Assembly (NCBI GenBank): GCA_022495995.1 | Contig: JAFEMH010001351.1 | Span: forward strand, 62,001-126,000 | Length of the DNA: 64,000 nt | Reading direction: 5' to 3' | Source of the DNA: Adenophora triphylla var. japonica | Taxonomy: Eukaryota > Streptophyta > Magnoliopsida > Asterales > Campanulaceae | Shown: positions 10,410 to 20,410 of the stretch, piece by piece | Numbering within the stretch: the stretch's first letter is position 1 | How the letters are laid out: each line of letters starts with the position of its first letter | Position numbers and translations under genes: made by a program | The notes under the pieces: generated by a model | Database searches by the model: none | Seen by the model: the letters and a program-made list of their open reading frames with translations, nothing else | What the model was told of the DNA's origin: nothing

Positions 10410-11816
10410 ATGTCTAGGTTAAGGGGGGAGTGTGTGATAACTAATGCCGAGTGTTTGATGCAGAAGTTTATTCTAATGGCTGGGAATGATGATGATCCAC
10501 AACGGGCACAGGGTAATATTGGCAATACCGAGGGTGATGGAAATTCGAATGCTGAAATGATGAACATGTTTAGGGTATTCTTACAGAACATGGCGGCTCA
10601 AGGGCAAGCACAGTAGCATCAAGAGGGTAGACATGGGCATCGTTTGGAGAAATTTGTCAAGATGGCACCACCCAGCTTTAATGGAGACCCAGATCCGTTG
10701 AAGGCGGAGAGATGGCTTGAAGCTATGAACAAGATCTTCGCAGCAATGGAGAGCCCTGATGAGGAAAAGGTTAGGTGCGCTGTCTTCAAGTTGGAAGGAC
10801 CGATCGAGCATTGGTGGCACATAGTGAAGGACAGTTGGGATCGAGACCATACACCGCAGACGTGGGAGAACTTCACACGCAAGTTTCGGGATCACTTCAT
10901 TCCGATGGTTACAAGAGACAAAAAGGAGGTTGAATTTCTGAGATTGGAGCAAGGAACAATGACCATAGCACAGTACTCGGTGAAGTTTACGGAGCTAGCC
11001 CGATATTGTCCCCATTTGGTGCCGGAAGAAGAGAGGCATGTATACCAGTTTGTGAAAGGGTTAAGGCTAGAGTTCCGGAAACAGTTATTGACACACAACT
11101 TCACAGACTTCCAAGCAACGGTGAATAGAGCCTACCGAATAGAAAACAACATTAAAGAGCATAGAGGCAAGTCTGAAGGTGGAAGTGGAAGTAAGCAGAA
11201 ATTCCAAGGCCAAGGTTTCGGACAGAGTAGAGGGCAGCAACGGTTCTTAGCCCTAGGGGTTGCAAGAGGTGGAAATGTGGTGACTCCGGTAGTTCGTCCT
11301 CCTTCAAGACAGTTTGGGATTGTTTGTGGGTTTTGCAAAAAGGTGGGTCACTCAGAAGATAGATGTTGGAGCAAGCTTGGAAAATGCTTAGAGTGTGGAG
11401 CAGATGGTCATTTTCGGAAGAATTCTCCTAAGCTGCAAGGGCAAGCATCAGGTAGTGGGCAAGGTGGACAAAGAGGAGGAGTCAAAAGAGATAACGAGGG
11501 AAAGCCTAAAGATAAAGTTCAAGGGCAAGTGTTTGCCTTAGGAAGAGGAGAGGTTGACCCGAATGCTATCATTAGAGGTATTATTCCTGTCTCAGGAGTC
11601 AAGGCCCGCATTCTTATAGATCCTGGGTCTTCCCATTCATTCGTGGCTTCCCATTTTGCATTTGCATTGCATAAACTACCTGACTTTATGCCTTATGTGC
11701 TTGAGGATTCGACTCCTATGGGAGAGTGCCTCACTTATTCTTTGATTTATAATGGATGTGATGTGACTATTTGTGGGCATGTTTTGCCGGTGGATTTAGT
11801 AGAGTTACAAATCTGA
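10410..11816 (+). pseudogene. gag: Tekay gag-protease region
   Basis: The capsid-type region contains APPSFNGDPDPLKAERWL, HWWHIVKDSW and FRDHFIP, typical of the retrotransposon gag family. It is followed by a Q/G-rich linker and two zinc knuckles: CGFCKKVGHSEDRCW (intact) and CLECGADGHFRKNSP (last cysteine lost). Then comes the aspartic protease with ILIDPGSSHSFVASHF, where the usual D-S-G reads D-P-G. Likely starts are 10410 or the ATG at 10476. Nonsense codons are TAG at 10614 and TGA at 11814, each one transition from a sense codon. The frame continues directly into RT. Confidence 0.9.
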
Positions 11817-13595
11817 GACTTTGATGTCATTCTTGGTATGGACTGGTTGAGTCATTACCATGCTTTGGTAGATTGTCGTAGAAAGAGGGTCTCATTTGCC
11901 ATGCCTGATATGCCTACTTTTGTATTTGATGCAGATAAATCTATGTTTGGTATACATGTTATTTCTGTTTTAAAGGCTAGAAAAATGTTGTCTAAAGGGT
12001 GTGCGGGGTATTTGGCTTACGTGGTAGATTCCAGTAAGAAAACCCCTGAATTAGCTCATGTCCCCGTGGTAAGTGAATTTGGTGATGTGTTTTCCACTGA
12101 GTACTCTATGTCTTCGGATAGGGAGGTTGAGTTTTGTATTGACCTAGTGCCCGGTACCTCACCTATCTCTAAAGCACCTCATAGAATGGCTCCGACAGAT
12201 TTGAAGGAGTTAAGGACTCAATTGCAAGAGTTGTTAGACCGGGGGTTTATCCGTCCAAGTGTGTCACCTTGGGGAGCACCGGTTTTATTTGTTCGGAAGA
12301 AAGATGGCACCTTGAGATTGTGTATAGATTACCGTTTATTGAATCAAGCAACCATAAAGAATAAATACCCTCTCCCGCATATTGATGACCTGTTTGATCA
12401 ACTCCAAGGTTCCGTGATTTACTCAAAGCTTGATTTGAGAAGCGAATGCCATCAGTTGAAGATTAGACCCGATGACATTTCCAAGACAACTTTAAGGATG
12501 AGATATGGTCACTATGAGTTTGTGGTTATGCCTTTCGGGTTGACTAATGCTCCGGCCGTATTCATGGATATGATGAACCGTATCTTCAAGCTGTACCTTG
12601 ATAGATTTGTCGTGGTTTTCATCGACGACATCCTTGTTTATTCCAAGTCCCGGGAGGAGCATGAGAATCATTTGAGGATTGTGTTATCCCTTCTTCGTGA
12701 GAAGCAGTTGTTCACCAAGTTCAGCAAGTGCGAGTTTTGGCTCGAGCAGATATCTTTCTTGGGACACGTGGTGTCTAGTTCGGGGATATCCGTGGATCCT
12801 TCAAAAATCGAAGCCGTTGTCAATTGGAAGCAACCTTCAACTGTGACTGAGGTTCGTAGCTTTCTTGGTTTGTCGGGGTACTATAGAAGATTCATGGAGG
12901 GTTTTTCTCGTATTGCAAATCCGTTTACTAGACTAACTCGGAAGGATGTACCTTTTGTGTGGGATTCCAAATGTGAAGCTAGTGTTGATGAGTTGAAGAA
13001 GAGATTGACCTCAGCTCCCGTTCTTACCCTTCCGAATGGTTGCGAGAACTTCATTATCTTCAGTGACGCCTCGAAGGAGGGTTTGGGATGTGTTCTAATG
13101 AAAGGTGGGAAAGTGAATGCTTATGCCTCTCGGAAGTTATCACCGGCGGAACAGAACTACCCTACCCATGACATGGAATTAGATGCGATTGTGTTTGCGT
13201 TGCATAAATGGAAGCACTATCTTTATGGGGTGAGATTTGAGATCTTCATCGACCACAAAAGTTTGAAGTATTTGTTTACACAAAAGGAGTTGAATAATCA
13301 GCAAAGAAGATGGTTAGAATTCTTGAAGGATTTTGATTGTGTGATTTCATATCACCCGGGGAAAGTAAATGTAGTTGCGGATGCGATGAGCCGAAAGGCT
13401 TACTTGTCAACTTTGAGTTCCCGAGAGTCAAGATGTGAGATGATTTTTGCGAATGTTCGAGCCGTTCCTACATTGTATGCAGATTTAGTGGAAGCTCAAC
13501 AAATTGATCCGGAGTTGAAGAAAATTTTGGGGCAAGTACAAGATGGAAAAGCCGGGGAATTTTCGTTGAATAGAGATGGAATCCTAACTTTTTGA
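11817..13595 (+). pseudogene. pol: Tekay reverse transcriptase-RNase H
   Basis: It is in frame with gag. The RT core includes [26 protein letters not shown] and [13 protein letters not shown], with the catalytic aspartates retained. RNase H follows with [16 protein letters not shown], the [18 protein letters not shown] helix and [11 protein letters not shown] tether leads to integrase. The usual SGYHQ-type loop reads SECHQ, a possible substitution. The frame stops at TGA 13593-13595, one transition from CGA. RT copies the element RNA and RNase H removes the template. Confidence 0.93.
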
Positions 13596-14918
13596 GGCCG
13601 GGTTTGTGTTCCATCATCCCCGAAGATCAAGAAGCGTGTGCTAGAGGATGGCCATAAATCCAAGTTTGCTATTCATTCGGGTAGTACGAAAATGTACCAA
13701 GACTTGAAACGAGGATATTGGTGGAATGGGATGAAGAGAGAAATTGCGGAATTTGTGTCTAAATGTTTAACTTGTCACCAAGTTAAAGCCGAGCATCAGA
13801 GACCGGCGGGGCTACTTCAACCTTTAGACATTCCGGAGTGGAAATGAGAAGAGATTTCAATGGATTTTGTAATCGGGTTACCTCTTACCGCGAAAAAGAT
13901 GGATGCTATTTGGGTTATCGTGGATAGATTGACGAAGTCGGCTCATTTTCTTCCGGTATCAACCAAGTTCTCGATGGAGAGGTTAGCTCAACTATATATG
14001 TGAGAGATTGTTAGACTCCACGGAGTTCCAGTTAGCATTGTTTCTGATAGAGACCCGAGATTCACTTCTAGATTTTAGAGGGCATTGCATGAAGCTTTGG
14101 GGTCTAAATTATGTTTTAGCACGGCGTTTCATCCTCAAACAGATGGGCAGATGGAAAGAACTATTCAGATACTTGAGCATATGCTTCGGGCTTGCGTGAT
14201 GGATTTTCACTTGTCTTGGGAGGATCATCTACCGTTAGTTGAGTTTGCTTACAACAACAATTACCAATCTAGCATTGAGATGGCTCCGTATGAAGCGTTA
14301 TATGGTAGAAAGTGCAGATCTCCTATGTGTTGGGATGAGGTTGGTGAAGCTAAACTTTGGGGTCCGGATTTGGTTAGAGATTCAACGGAGAAAATCAAGG
14401 TGATTCGAGATCGGTTGAAGACGGCTCAGAGTAGGCAGAAGAGCTACGCCGACAATAGAAGATGGGACTTATCTTTCCAAGTTGGTGACCTAGTGTTCTT
14501 GAAGATCTCTCTGAGGACTGGGATAAAAAGGTTTGGGAATAAAGGGAAACTAGCTCCGAGGTTTGTCGAACCATTTGAGATCTTATAGAAAATTGGAGAA
14601 TTGGCTTACCGTTTAGCGTTGCCTCCATCTTTCTCCTTACTTCATGATGTGTTCCATGTTTCGATGTTGAGGAAGTATTGCCACAACCCATCCCACATTA
14701 TGAGTTCACCTCCCTAAGAGATTCAAGCGGATATGTCTTATATTGAAGAACCTTTGAGAATCGTGGAGTTCCAAGTTAAAGAATTGAGAACTAAAAGCAT
14801 CCCGGTAGTGAAAATTCTATGGAGGAATCATACCATTGAAGAGGCTACGTGGGAGCTAGAGTCGGAGATGAGAGAAAAATATCCTTGGTTGTTTGAGCGT
14901 GCAAGTAAGTTTATTTAA
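13596..14918 (+). pseudogene. pol: Tekay integrase with chromodomain-like C terminus
   Basis: The zinc-binding N terminus keeps H-x-H (HKSKFAIH) and CLTC. The catalytic core contains MDFVIGLP, VSDRDPRF and a late glutamate in the HPQTDGQMERTIQ region. A GPY/F-like region follows (GNKGKLAPRFVEPFEI). The C terminus, IPVVKILWRNHTIEEATWEL then EKYPWLF, is the Tekay/Del chromodomain pattern thought to steer integration to marked chromatin. Nonsense codons lie at 13845, 14001, 14076, 14586 and 14715. No frameshift is visible. Confidence 0.92.
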
Positions 14919-14937
14919 AATTCGGGGCGAATTTTCT

Positions 14938-14952
14938 TTAAGGGGGAGTTAG
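14938..14952 (+). promoter_or_regulatory. Tekay polypurine tract
   Basis: TTAAGGGGGAGTTAG lies directly before the 3' LTR. It is the expected primer site for plus-strand DNA synthesis. Confidence 0.85.
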
Positions 14953-17311
14953 TGTCACAACTCTAATATTAGGCACTATTTTAGCACGCGTTGAGCACGT
15001 GGGGTTGGGTTGGTAGTATTTCATTTTATGCCATTTATGCTTCTTGGTAATTTATATGTGTTTAATTATGTTTTTGTTGAATTATGTGAAGTTAGGATGA
15101 AAAGGAATTTACTTTAATGCTAAAGGGTCTAAATGGAATAAAAATAAAGTGTGTAGTGAAATTATAATATTTGAAATTTTAAAGTATTTAGTTTTTAAAG
15201 TTGTTGAGGTGCTTAGTTGTAAAGGTTGGTAATTAAGGATGTTAGTTATATTTCTTGAGTTCATGGAGGAGTTTAAGTGTAAAGTTCAAGTTTATCCATG
15301 GGAATTTAACAAAGAAACTTCATTATTCATTATCAGTATCATTCCTCTTCTCCAACCCTCCATGAAAGCTTAAACCCTAACCTCCTTTCCATAAATTATA
15401 CAACCTTCAATACCTTTTCGTTTTCAAAACCGATTGCGTATTCTTGTTCGTGGCGGCGAGGGGAGCGCATCTATCCGATCAAATAAATATTTCATTTCGC
15501 ACTATTTAGTAAGTTATTATGATTTTCTTTCAAAAGTTGTTCATCCTATGATTATTGTTGTTATTGATATTTTATAAATGATTTTTGGTGTTCTTGGAAC
15601 ATTTTAATTAGTTAGATTGGTTTTGGAAAAGTGGAATTGAGATGAGTATGGGTTGGTTGTTGTAGTATCAAGAATAAGGGTTAGTATGGATTTTATGGTG
15701 TTAATGGTCAAAAGGATATGGTTGCATGGCATTATGGCATCAAGTTTGGTAATAAAATTATGTTGGTTGGTGTTGGATTATGTTGGATGGAATAGTATGG
15801 GGTTGTATTGCTGATGTTTGGTACTGATTTGGTCACTTTGAAAACAGAGTATGTTGGTTTATTTCATGTGGGAATTGGATTGCTGATGTTTGCAGCAAAA
15901 TCCTGATTTTTGGGCAGAGGGCATGACTCGTGCTCTATGGCACGACTCGTCCCTTGGGTTGGACTAGTCATGCCCTATTAGGGACGACTGATTCTGGTGG
16001 GGTATGCAATGGGAACGAGTCGTGCCCTGGGCAAGAGTCGTGCCCTGCCTTGCCACCTCTGATGGATTTTCCAAGGCCAAGAAATCTAATCTACCTAGGA
16101 TATAAATGAACCTTCTTTAACTATAATTAAAGTAGAATACTTTAGCTACACAATGATGTCTTACTTGGTTAAAATGGAATTGTGGAAGGGGTTTAAATAT
16201 TGTTCGGAAAATGGTTGACAGCCTTGATTTGTAACTTAACCAAAGTAAATCAAACTTGGTAAATGGATCTTGGACCTTTATAGAGGTTATGTATTGTTGC
16301 ACATTGATCATGTAGGGCTGGTTTATGATGCATTGTGGCCTTACTTGAGTTCATATCCATGGGTTGTGATATAAATAGTGTATGAAAGGTATGTTGCACT
16401 ATGGTATTGATTTACACATGAGTATGATTTTCCATGTTGTTATATTTCTTATCCCTTTGGCGGATTTCATTTCAAGTAACTATTATGTGTTTGAACTTGT
16501 GTTAATCAGCTGATGTTTAGGGGTATAACGGAATACTATCAATTATGGAAAGTGTGACCTAATGTGATCGGATTACGTTATACCTGTGATTGTCCCCTCC
16601 TGTGGCCACAGATTGGGGTTATAGCATCTGTATTGAGCCAAAAGCCTTACAGAGTTGCTAAGTATCTTATATGGTTCCCTGAAAAATGGGTCTTATAAGA
16701 TGTGAATATGCTCAAGCAGTTCACAAATGAGTGGAGTTTTATCTCCCGATGTTGTATGACTTATTGTTCAGATGGGAAAAGGTAAACCAAGGTAATGTAA
16801 GGTGTTTACGGCTTTTCAAATGTGTTATATGCACCTTGTATGTGTTGCATCTTACTTGGCATATTGTTGCATTCATAATAGCTTATTGAGATTTATTCTC
16901 ACCCTTCTCCCTTTAATGTTTTAGATCGTCCTGAGACAGGAGGACCCGGCCAGTGAGGACGGGGAGGAGTTTGTACACGTCTTTTGGGTTGTTGGGTATG
17001 TTATTGTCCTAGATGGGATGTGTAGTGGTATTTTGGTTTAGATCCTTGGTGGAGTTTGTATATATAAACACTTTGTTTCAAACTTATATTTGTGAACTTT
17101 TGTAATGTGTAACTAAAGTAAGTTTGGTTTTCAAAGTTGTTTTACATTTTCCTCCAAGTGGAGATGACTCAAGTTAGTATTTGAATGTTAAGGTTAAAGT
17201 TGTGTTCTTTTCTAAGTTAAGTTAAAAGTTTTTAAATTTCCAGGTGGTCTTTCTTAGTTTGGGCCTCTTCAGCTCGGGACACATGTTAGGTTCCGGGTTG
17301 GGGTGCCCACA
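14953..17311 (+). repeat. Tekay 3' LTR (2359 bp)
   Basis: It starts TGTCACAACTC and ends GGTGCCCACA. It carries the same central palindrome cluster (about 15911-16050) and TATA box (near 16100) as the 5' copy. Confidence 0.95.
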
Positions 17312-18378
17312 ATCCCCCATCCAGACGGTACTTTCATTCTAATCAAGGACGACGATCCTCCCCGATCAGCTCCTCAAACCTTCAATCAGGTTCCTCCCCC
17401 GGCGAACTACGAGATTCCTTCAAACCAAGGAAACAGCCGACCGGGGCTTCATACTGCCACCTCTCAAAGCACCCCTGTCATATATGGCTAAGCCAATACT
17501 ACCCCTTTCACTCAATACAACCAGCGCAGCGCTGGACCATCTCAAACAGATCCCAATATCTCTCAAAATCCTCCCATGTTCACTTCTTTCTCTCAATATG
17601 CCCAGAATTCACCAGGTTTCCCCCACATAACCTTTTCGACCCATTACTTCGGACAGCCTGCATTCGTTCCAGCTTCTTCATGGCCTCAAATCCCTCAATT
17701 CCCACAGTATCCACTAAATTATGCTCCGTTCCCTCAAAGCCCGTTTATCCAACCCCATATCATGGTTCCCTTCGTCAATTAGGTTACCGGTTCCAGCATG
17801 TGGTTTTGCCGGCAGAACAGAAGGCAAACGAATCTACGGGAGAACTTTGCAAGGAACAAAGCTAGAATCTTTCCAAAATCATGAAATCACTTCCTGAGGA
17901 TGAACAAATGAGGATCTTCGAGTCATGTTTGAAGACATCAGTAAAAGCATCAGTCAGCCATCGCTTCTGCCTTGATCTTCGAGATATGGTCGATACGGGT
18001 TCCCAGTTCGAGAAGGACCTGAAGGAAAAGCAGGCCCCGAGCACAGAGCCACCTTACCAGTACAGAGCAGCAACCACATCAAACCCTGCACCGGCCCCCG
18101 GCAAAGGAAAAGACACCACTGTCAACCACCTCCAGCAGGGACATCAGTCAAACAATGGGGACACAGCCCTACAAAGAAACGACTCTTCTGAGAGACAGCC
18201 TTCCCGTTGCTTCGAAAAACTAGACATGCCTCTAAGCAAGATGTTGGAGAGACTGATCAAAGAAGACCTACTCAAGCCTGTGGCGGACTACAAGCCAAAG
18301 AATCCCACAACCAAGGCTGATAGAAGCAAGTACTGCGCCTTCCACCAGTATCATGGGCACACAACTGATAGTTGCCTC
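17312..18378 (+). pseudogene. gag: Outer gag, central and nucleocapsid fragment
   Basis: This continues 7721-8049 across the Tekay insertion. A proline/glutamine-rich N-terminal part runs to 17782 with TAA at 17489 and TAG at 17780. The capsid core expected next (compare element A) is missing. The frame picks up around 17881 with MKSLPEDEQMRIFESCLKTS and reaches a zinc-binding-like region, KYCAFHQYHGHTTDSCL. The last codons before 18379 join in frame to 53887 after removal of element A. Confidence 0.8.
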
Positions 18379-19438
18379 TGTGAATACCCCGTCCCGATGC
18401 AACACGCATTCGGAAGTTTAAAATAAATAATCATATAAAGTCGGATCGAAATGGGATATTCATTAAGTGACACTCGCTTTAAACCATATTAAAAAAATAT
18501 TAGTTTAATTTTATGAGAGTCGCCACGCCGCTTTGATATAGCCCAAAGCATTGAAAAAAGGTTAAACATGTGATTGGGTTCGGGGGTCAAGTTACAACAG
18601 AAGAAGAAACGTTATCACTCCTATTGCCCGACGGATCGGTCTTTCTAGCATGTGGGGTGTTGGTTGTGTGCGGTGTTTACAGGAATAGATAGAAGAAGCG
18701 GGATCATGCATAAGGAGGAGGGAAGAGAAAGAATTAATTGATGATCACACCCTAGAACCTTTGATTTAGGCCCTCAGAAGGTGCACTAATCAATGTTCAT
18801 CCTTGGGGAATTTTTGATCATGGGATGATTATTACTAAGGTGGAAGGAAAGAAATAGTTCCTAGATCCATAGGGTTTCTTGGACGAGACCTTAGATCATC
18901 CTCGGCTATGCATACTTAAATATATTAAAATAGTCCTAAATCTAGCATATAGGCATAATTAAAACATATTAAGAATACAAATAAATCATTTAGTATAGCA
19001 ATAATAATAATAAAGAACGGAATAAAAGACTTACCAATTGTGGCAAGGCTTTGGGGGTCGAATCTAGCAAGATTCGAAGAATGTGCGGAAGGGAAAATCA
19101 AGCCTAGTCTTGACTTTTCCGTTGAAAAGTGTGTGTTGGAAATGTGAACCGAGTGCACGTATTTATAGTGCTCGGGAAATGGGCCGGACTAAAGGAAAGG
19201 GTCGATCGGCACTTCTAAGAAGGGTAGATCGGCTCTTTAACATAAGGGTCGATCGGACCTTTCTACGAAGGGTCGATCGGTCCTTTTCCAGGCGTGGATT
19301 TCACGCCAGCTGCTGACGGCGCGAGAAGGTAAAATATGTTAAAAGATTAATTAGGGTTTTGTCAACCCTAACCAGTCCGAAATAATCCTTTTAAGAATAA
19401 GATTTAAAAATATCTTTTTTTAGGACCGGGTACTAACA
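18379..19438 (-). repeat. Element A 3' LTR
   Basis: On the - strand it starts TGTTAGTACCCGG and ends GGGGTATTCACA. It holds four GGGTCGATCGG motifs and a TATA box. The primer-binding-site core GAGTCGCCAC (complement of GTGGCGACTC) lies at 18517-18526 in U5. A short open frame on the minus strand (18925-19158) is not credible because it recurs only as part of the LTR. Confidence 0.95.
19161..19284 (-). promoter_or_regulatory. Element A LTR promoter: four GGGTCGATCGG motifs and TATA box
   Basis: AGGGTCGATCGG-type motifs occur near 19199, 19230, 19255 and 19269. Reading on the - strand they precede the TATA box (complement of ATTTATAG, 19161-19168). The 5' LTR has the same layout at 53607-53730. 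The core TCGATCGG sits within a near-palindrome, AAGGGTCGATCGGCCCTT in its best copies. Confidence 0.7.
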
Positions 19439-19456
19439 GTAGCCCCTCGGCGACGC
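19439..19456 (-). promoter_or_regulatory. Element A polypurine-like 3' junction
   Basis: On the - strand GCGTCGCCGAGGGGCTAC abuts the 3' LTR. The same 3' junction is found in element B (33484-33501) and, with one change, in Outer (59733-59747). The purine run GAGGGG is probably the plus-strand primer. Confidence 0.7.
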
Positions 19457-19614
19457 TTCTTGTAGGACAAGTGGGGTCGACGATTAAGATAGGATCCATC
19501 CTGAAAAAAGGGATTTCAGGGGTGGAAAGATGAGTTTGCGGATGTGATGATTGAACTCGAGCTGAGTCGCAAATGAAAGGTGACTAGGTAGGTCGAGCGG
19601 CTGAACCCTTGTCG

Positions 19615-19658
19615 GGCTACCTACGTATCCCAAGAGGAATCAAGCCGAGTCGTAGTTC
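19615..19658 (-). other. Conserved Tat 3' module (CTACGTATCC...CGTAGTTC)
   Basis: GGCTACCTACGTATCCC, then AAGAGGAATCAAGCCGAGT, then CGTAGTTC. The outer words CTACG and CGTAG can pair. Related copies occur at 24785-24841 (A), 33594-33637, 33893-33937, 34521-34565 and 39964-40010 (B), and inverted at 59582-59620 (Outer). Confidence 0.65.
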
Positions 19659-19717
19659 AGAAAAGTGGGCATTTAGTACTCGAGAATGGAGGACGTGTGG
19701 TGTCTCAAACCAAAGAT

Positions 19718-19965
19718 GTGATTGTGTGGGAATCACCCAAGGATACGTGACTGCATGGGAGTCATCCTGGAATGTGAAGATGTGACTGCGTGAAAGTCAC
19801 TGTATGACCGCGCGGGAGTCATGGTGTAACTATGTGGGAGTCACCCGGAAATTATGAGAGAGTGACTGTGTGGGAGTCACCCGGAAAATATGAGAGTTTT
19901 GACTGTGTGGGAGTCACCCGGAAAATATGAGAGTTTTGACTGTGTGGGAGTCACCCGGAAAATAT
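19718..19965. repeat. 3'-UTR minisatellite of hairpin units (element A)
   Basis: About eight units of the form GTGACTGTGTGGGAGTCACC occur with variable spacers. The last three have near-identical spacers ending GGAAAATATGAGAG. Each unit can fold, GTGACT pairing with AGTCAC. Element-specific arrays at this position are typical of Tat elements. Confidence 0.8.
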
Positions 19966-20027
19966 GAGAAGATATATATGATAGGTAAATGGAAAAGGGT
20001 GAAATTGAGAAAATCTGATCTTATGGA

Positions 20028-20283
20028 AAGGGTCGATCGGCCCTTGATTTGTCTGGTCAAGGGTTTTGACCGAGATTATGTTACCGAGGTGGGGAGAAGG
20101 AAGGGTCGATCGGCCCTTTCTCCTGATTGGCTAAGGATATTTGACGAGGATCAGTGGCGTTGAGATGAGATCTTGGCCATTCGTCGATTAAGAAGAAGAC
20201 CAAAATAAAGGTTTGATCGGCCCTTTATAATAAGGGTCGATCGTCACTTTCCCAGGCCAAACAGTTTTCTCGATCGGCCCTTT
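20028..20283 (+). promoter_or_regulatory. GGGTCGATCGGCCC cluster upstream of antisense gene 1 (element A)
   Basis: Copies lie at 20028-20044, 20101-20118, 20208-20225, 20232-20248 and 20266-20283. Two read AAGGGTCGATCGGCCCTT in full. They sit 130-380 bases before the ATG at 20411. The motif is the one found in element A's own LTR promoter. Confidence 0.7.
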
Positions 20284-20410
20284 ATCTGCGTCTGTCTTCT
20301 TCCTCTTCCTCCATTCTTCTTCTTCGCCATTGATACGAAATTCCAAGAGCTTGGCCGAGAAATTTGAGTGAAGCTATTGCTTTTGTGTCAATTTTTGCAA
20401 AGGATTTGCC

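Larger units (their letters stand above)
8050..17311 (+). mobile_element. Tekay/Del-type chromovirus (Ty3/gypsy), complete but dead
   Basis: The LTRs are 8050-10373 and 14953-17311, both starting TGTCAC and ending GCCCACA. The duplication is ATCCT (8045-8049) versus ATCCC (17312-17316), one mismatch. The primer-binding site TGGTATCAGAGC (10376) and a purine tract (14938-14952) are in place. One frame, 10410-14918, encodes gag-PR-RT-RH-IN with a C-terminal region typical of Tekay chromodomains. There are no frameshifts, only eight nonsense codons (10614, 11814, 13593, 13845, 14001, 14076, 14586, 14715). It inserted into the Outer gag. Confidence 0.95.

Noticed and set aside
12421..12480. Host-gene exon or functional Tekay pol
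   Set aside because: The frame is part of one retroelement reading frame with eight nonsense codons.
18925..19158. Small minus-strand gene, duplicated at 53371-53604
   Set aside because: Both copies are simply the same position in the two LTRs of element A; no domain or start context supports a gene.
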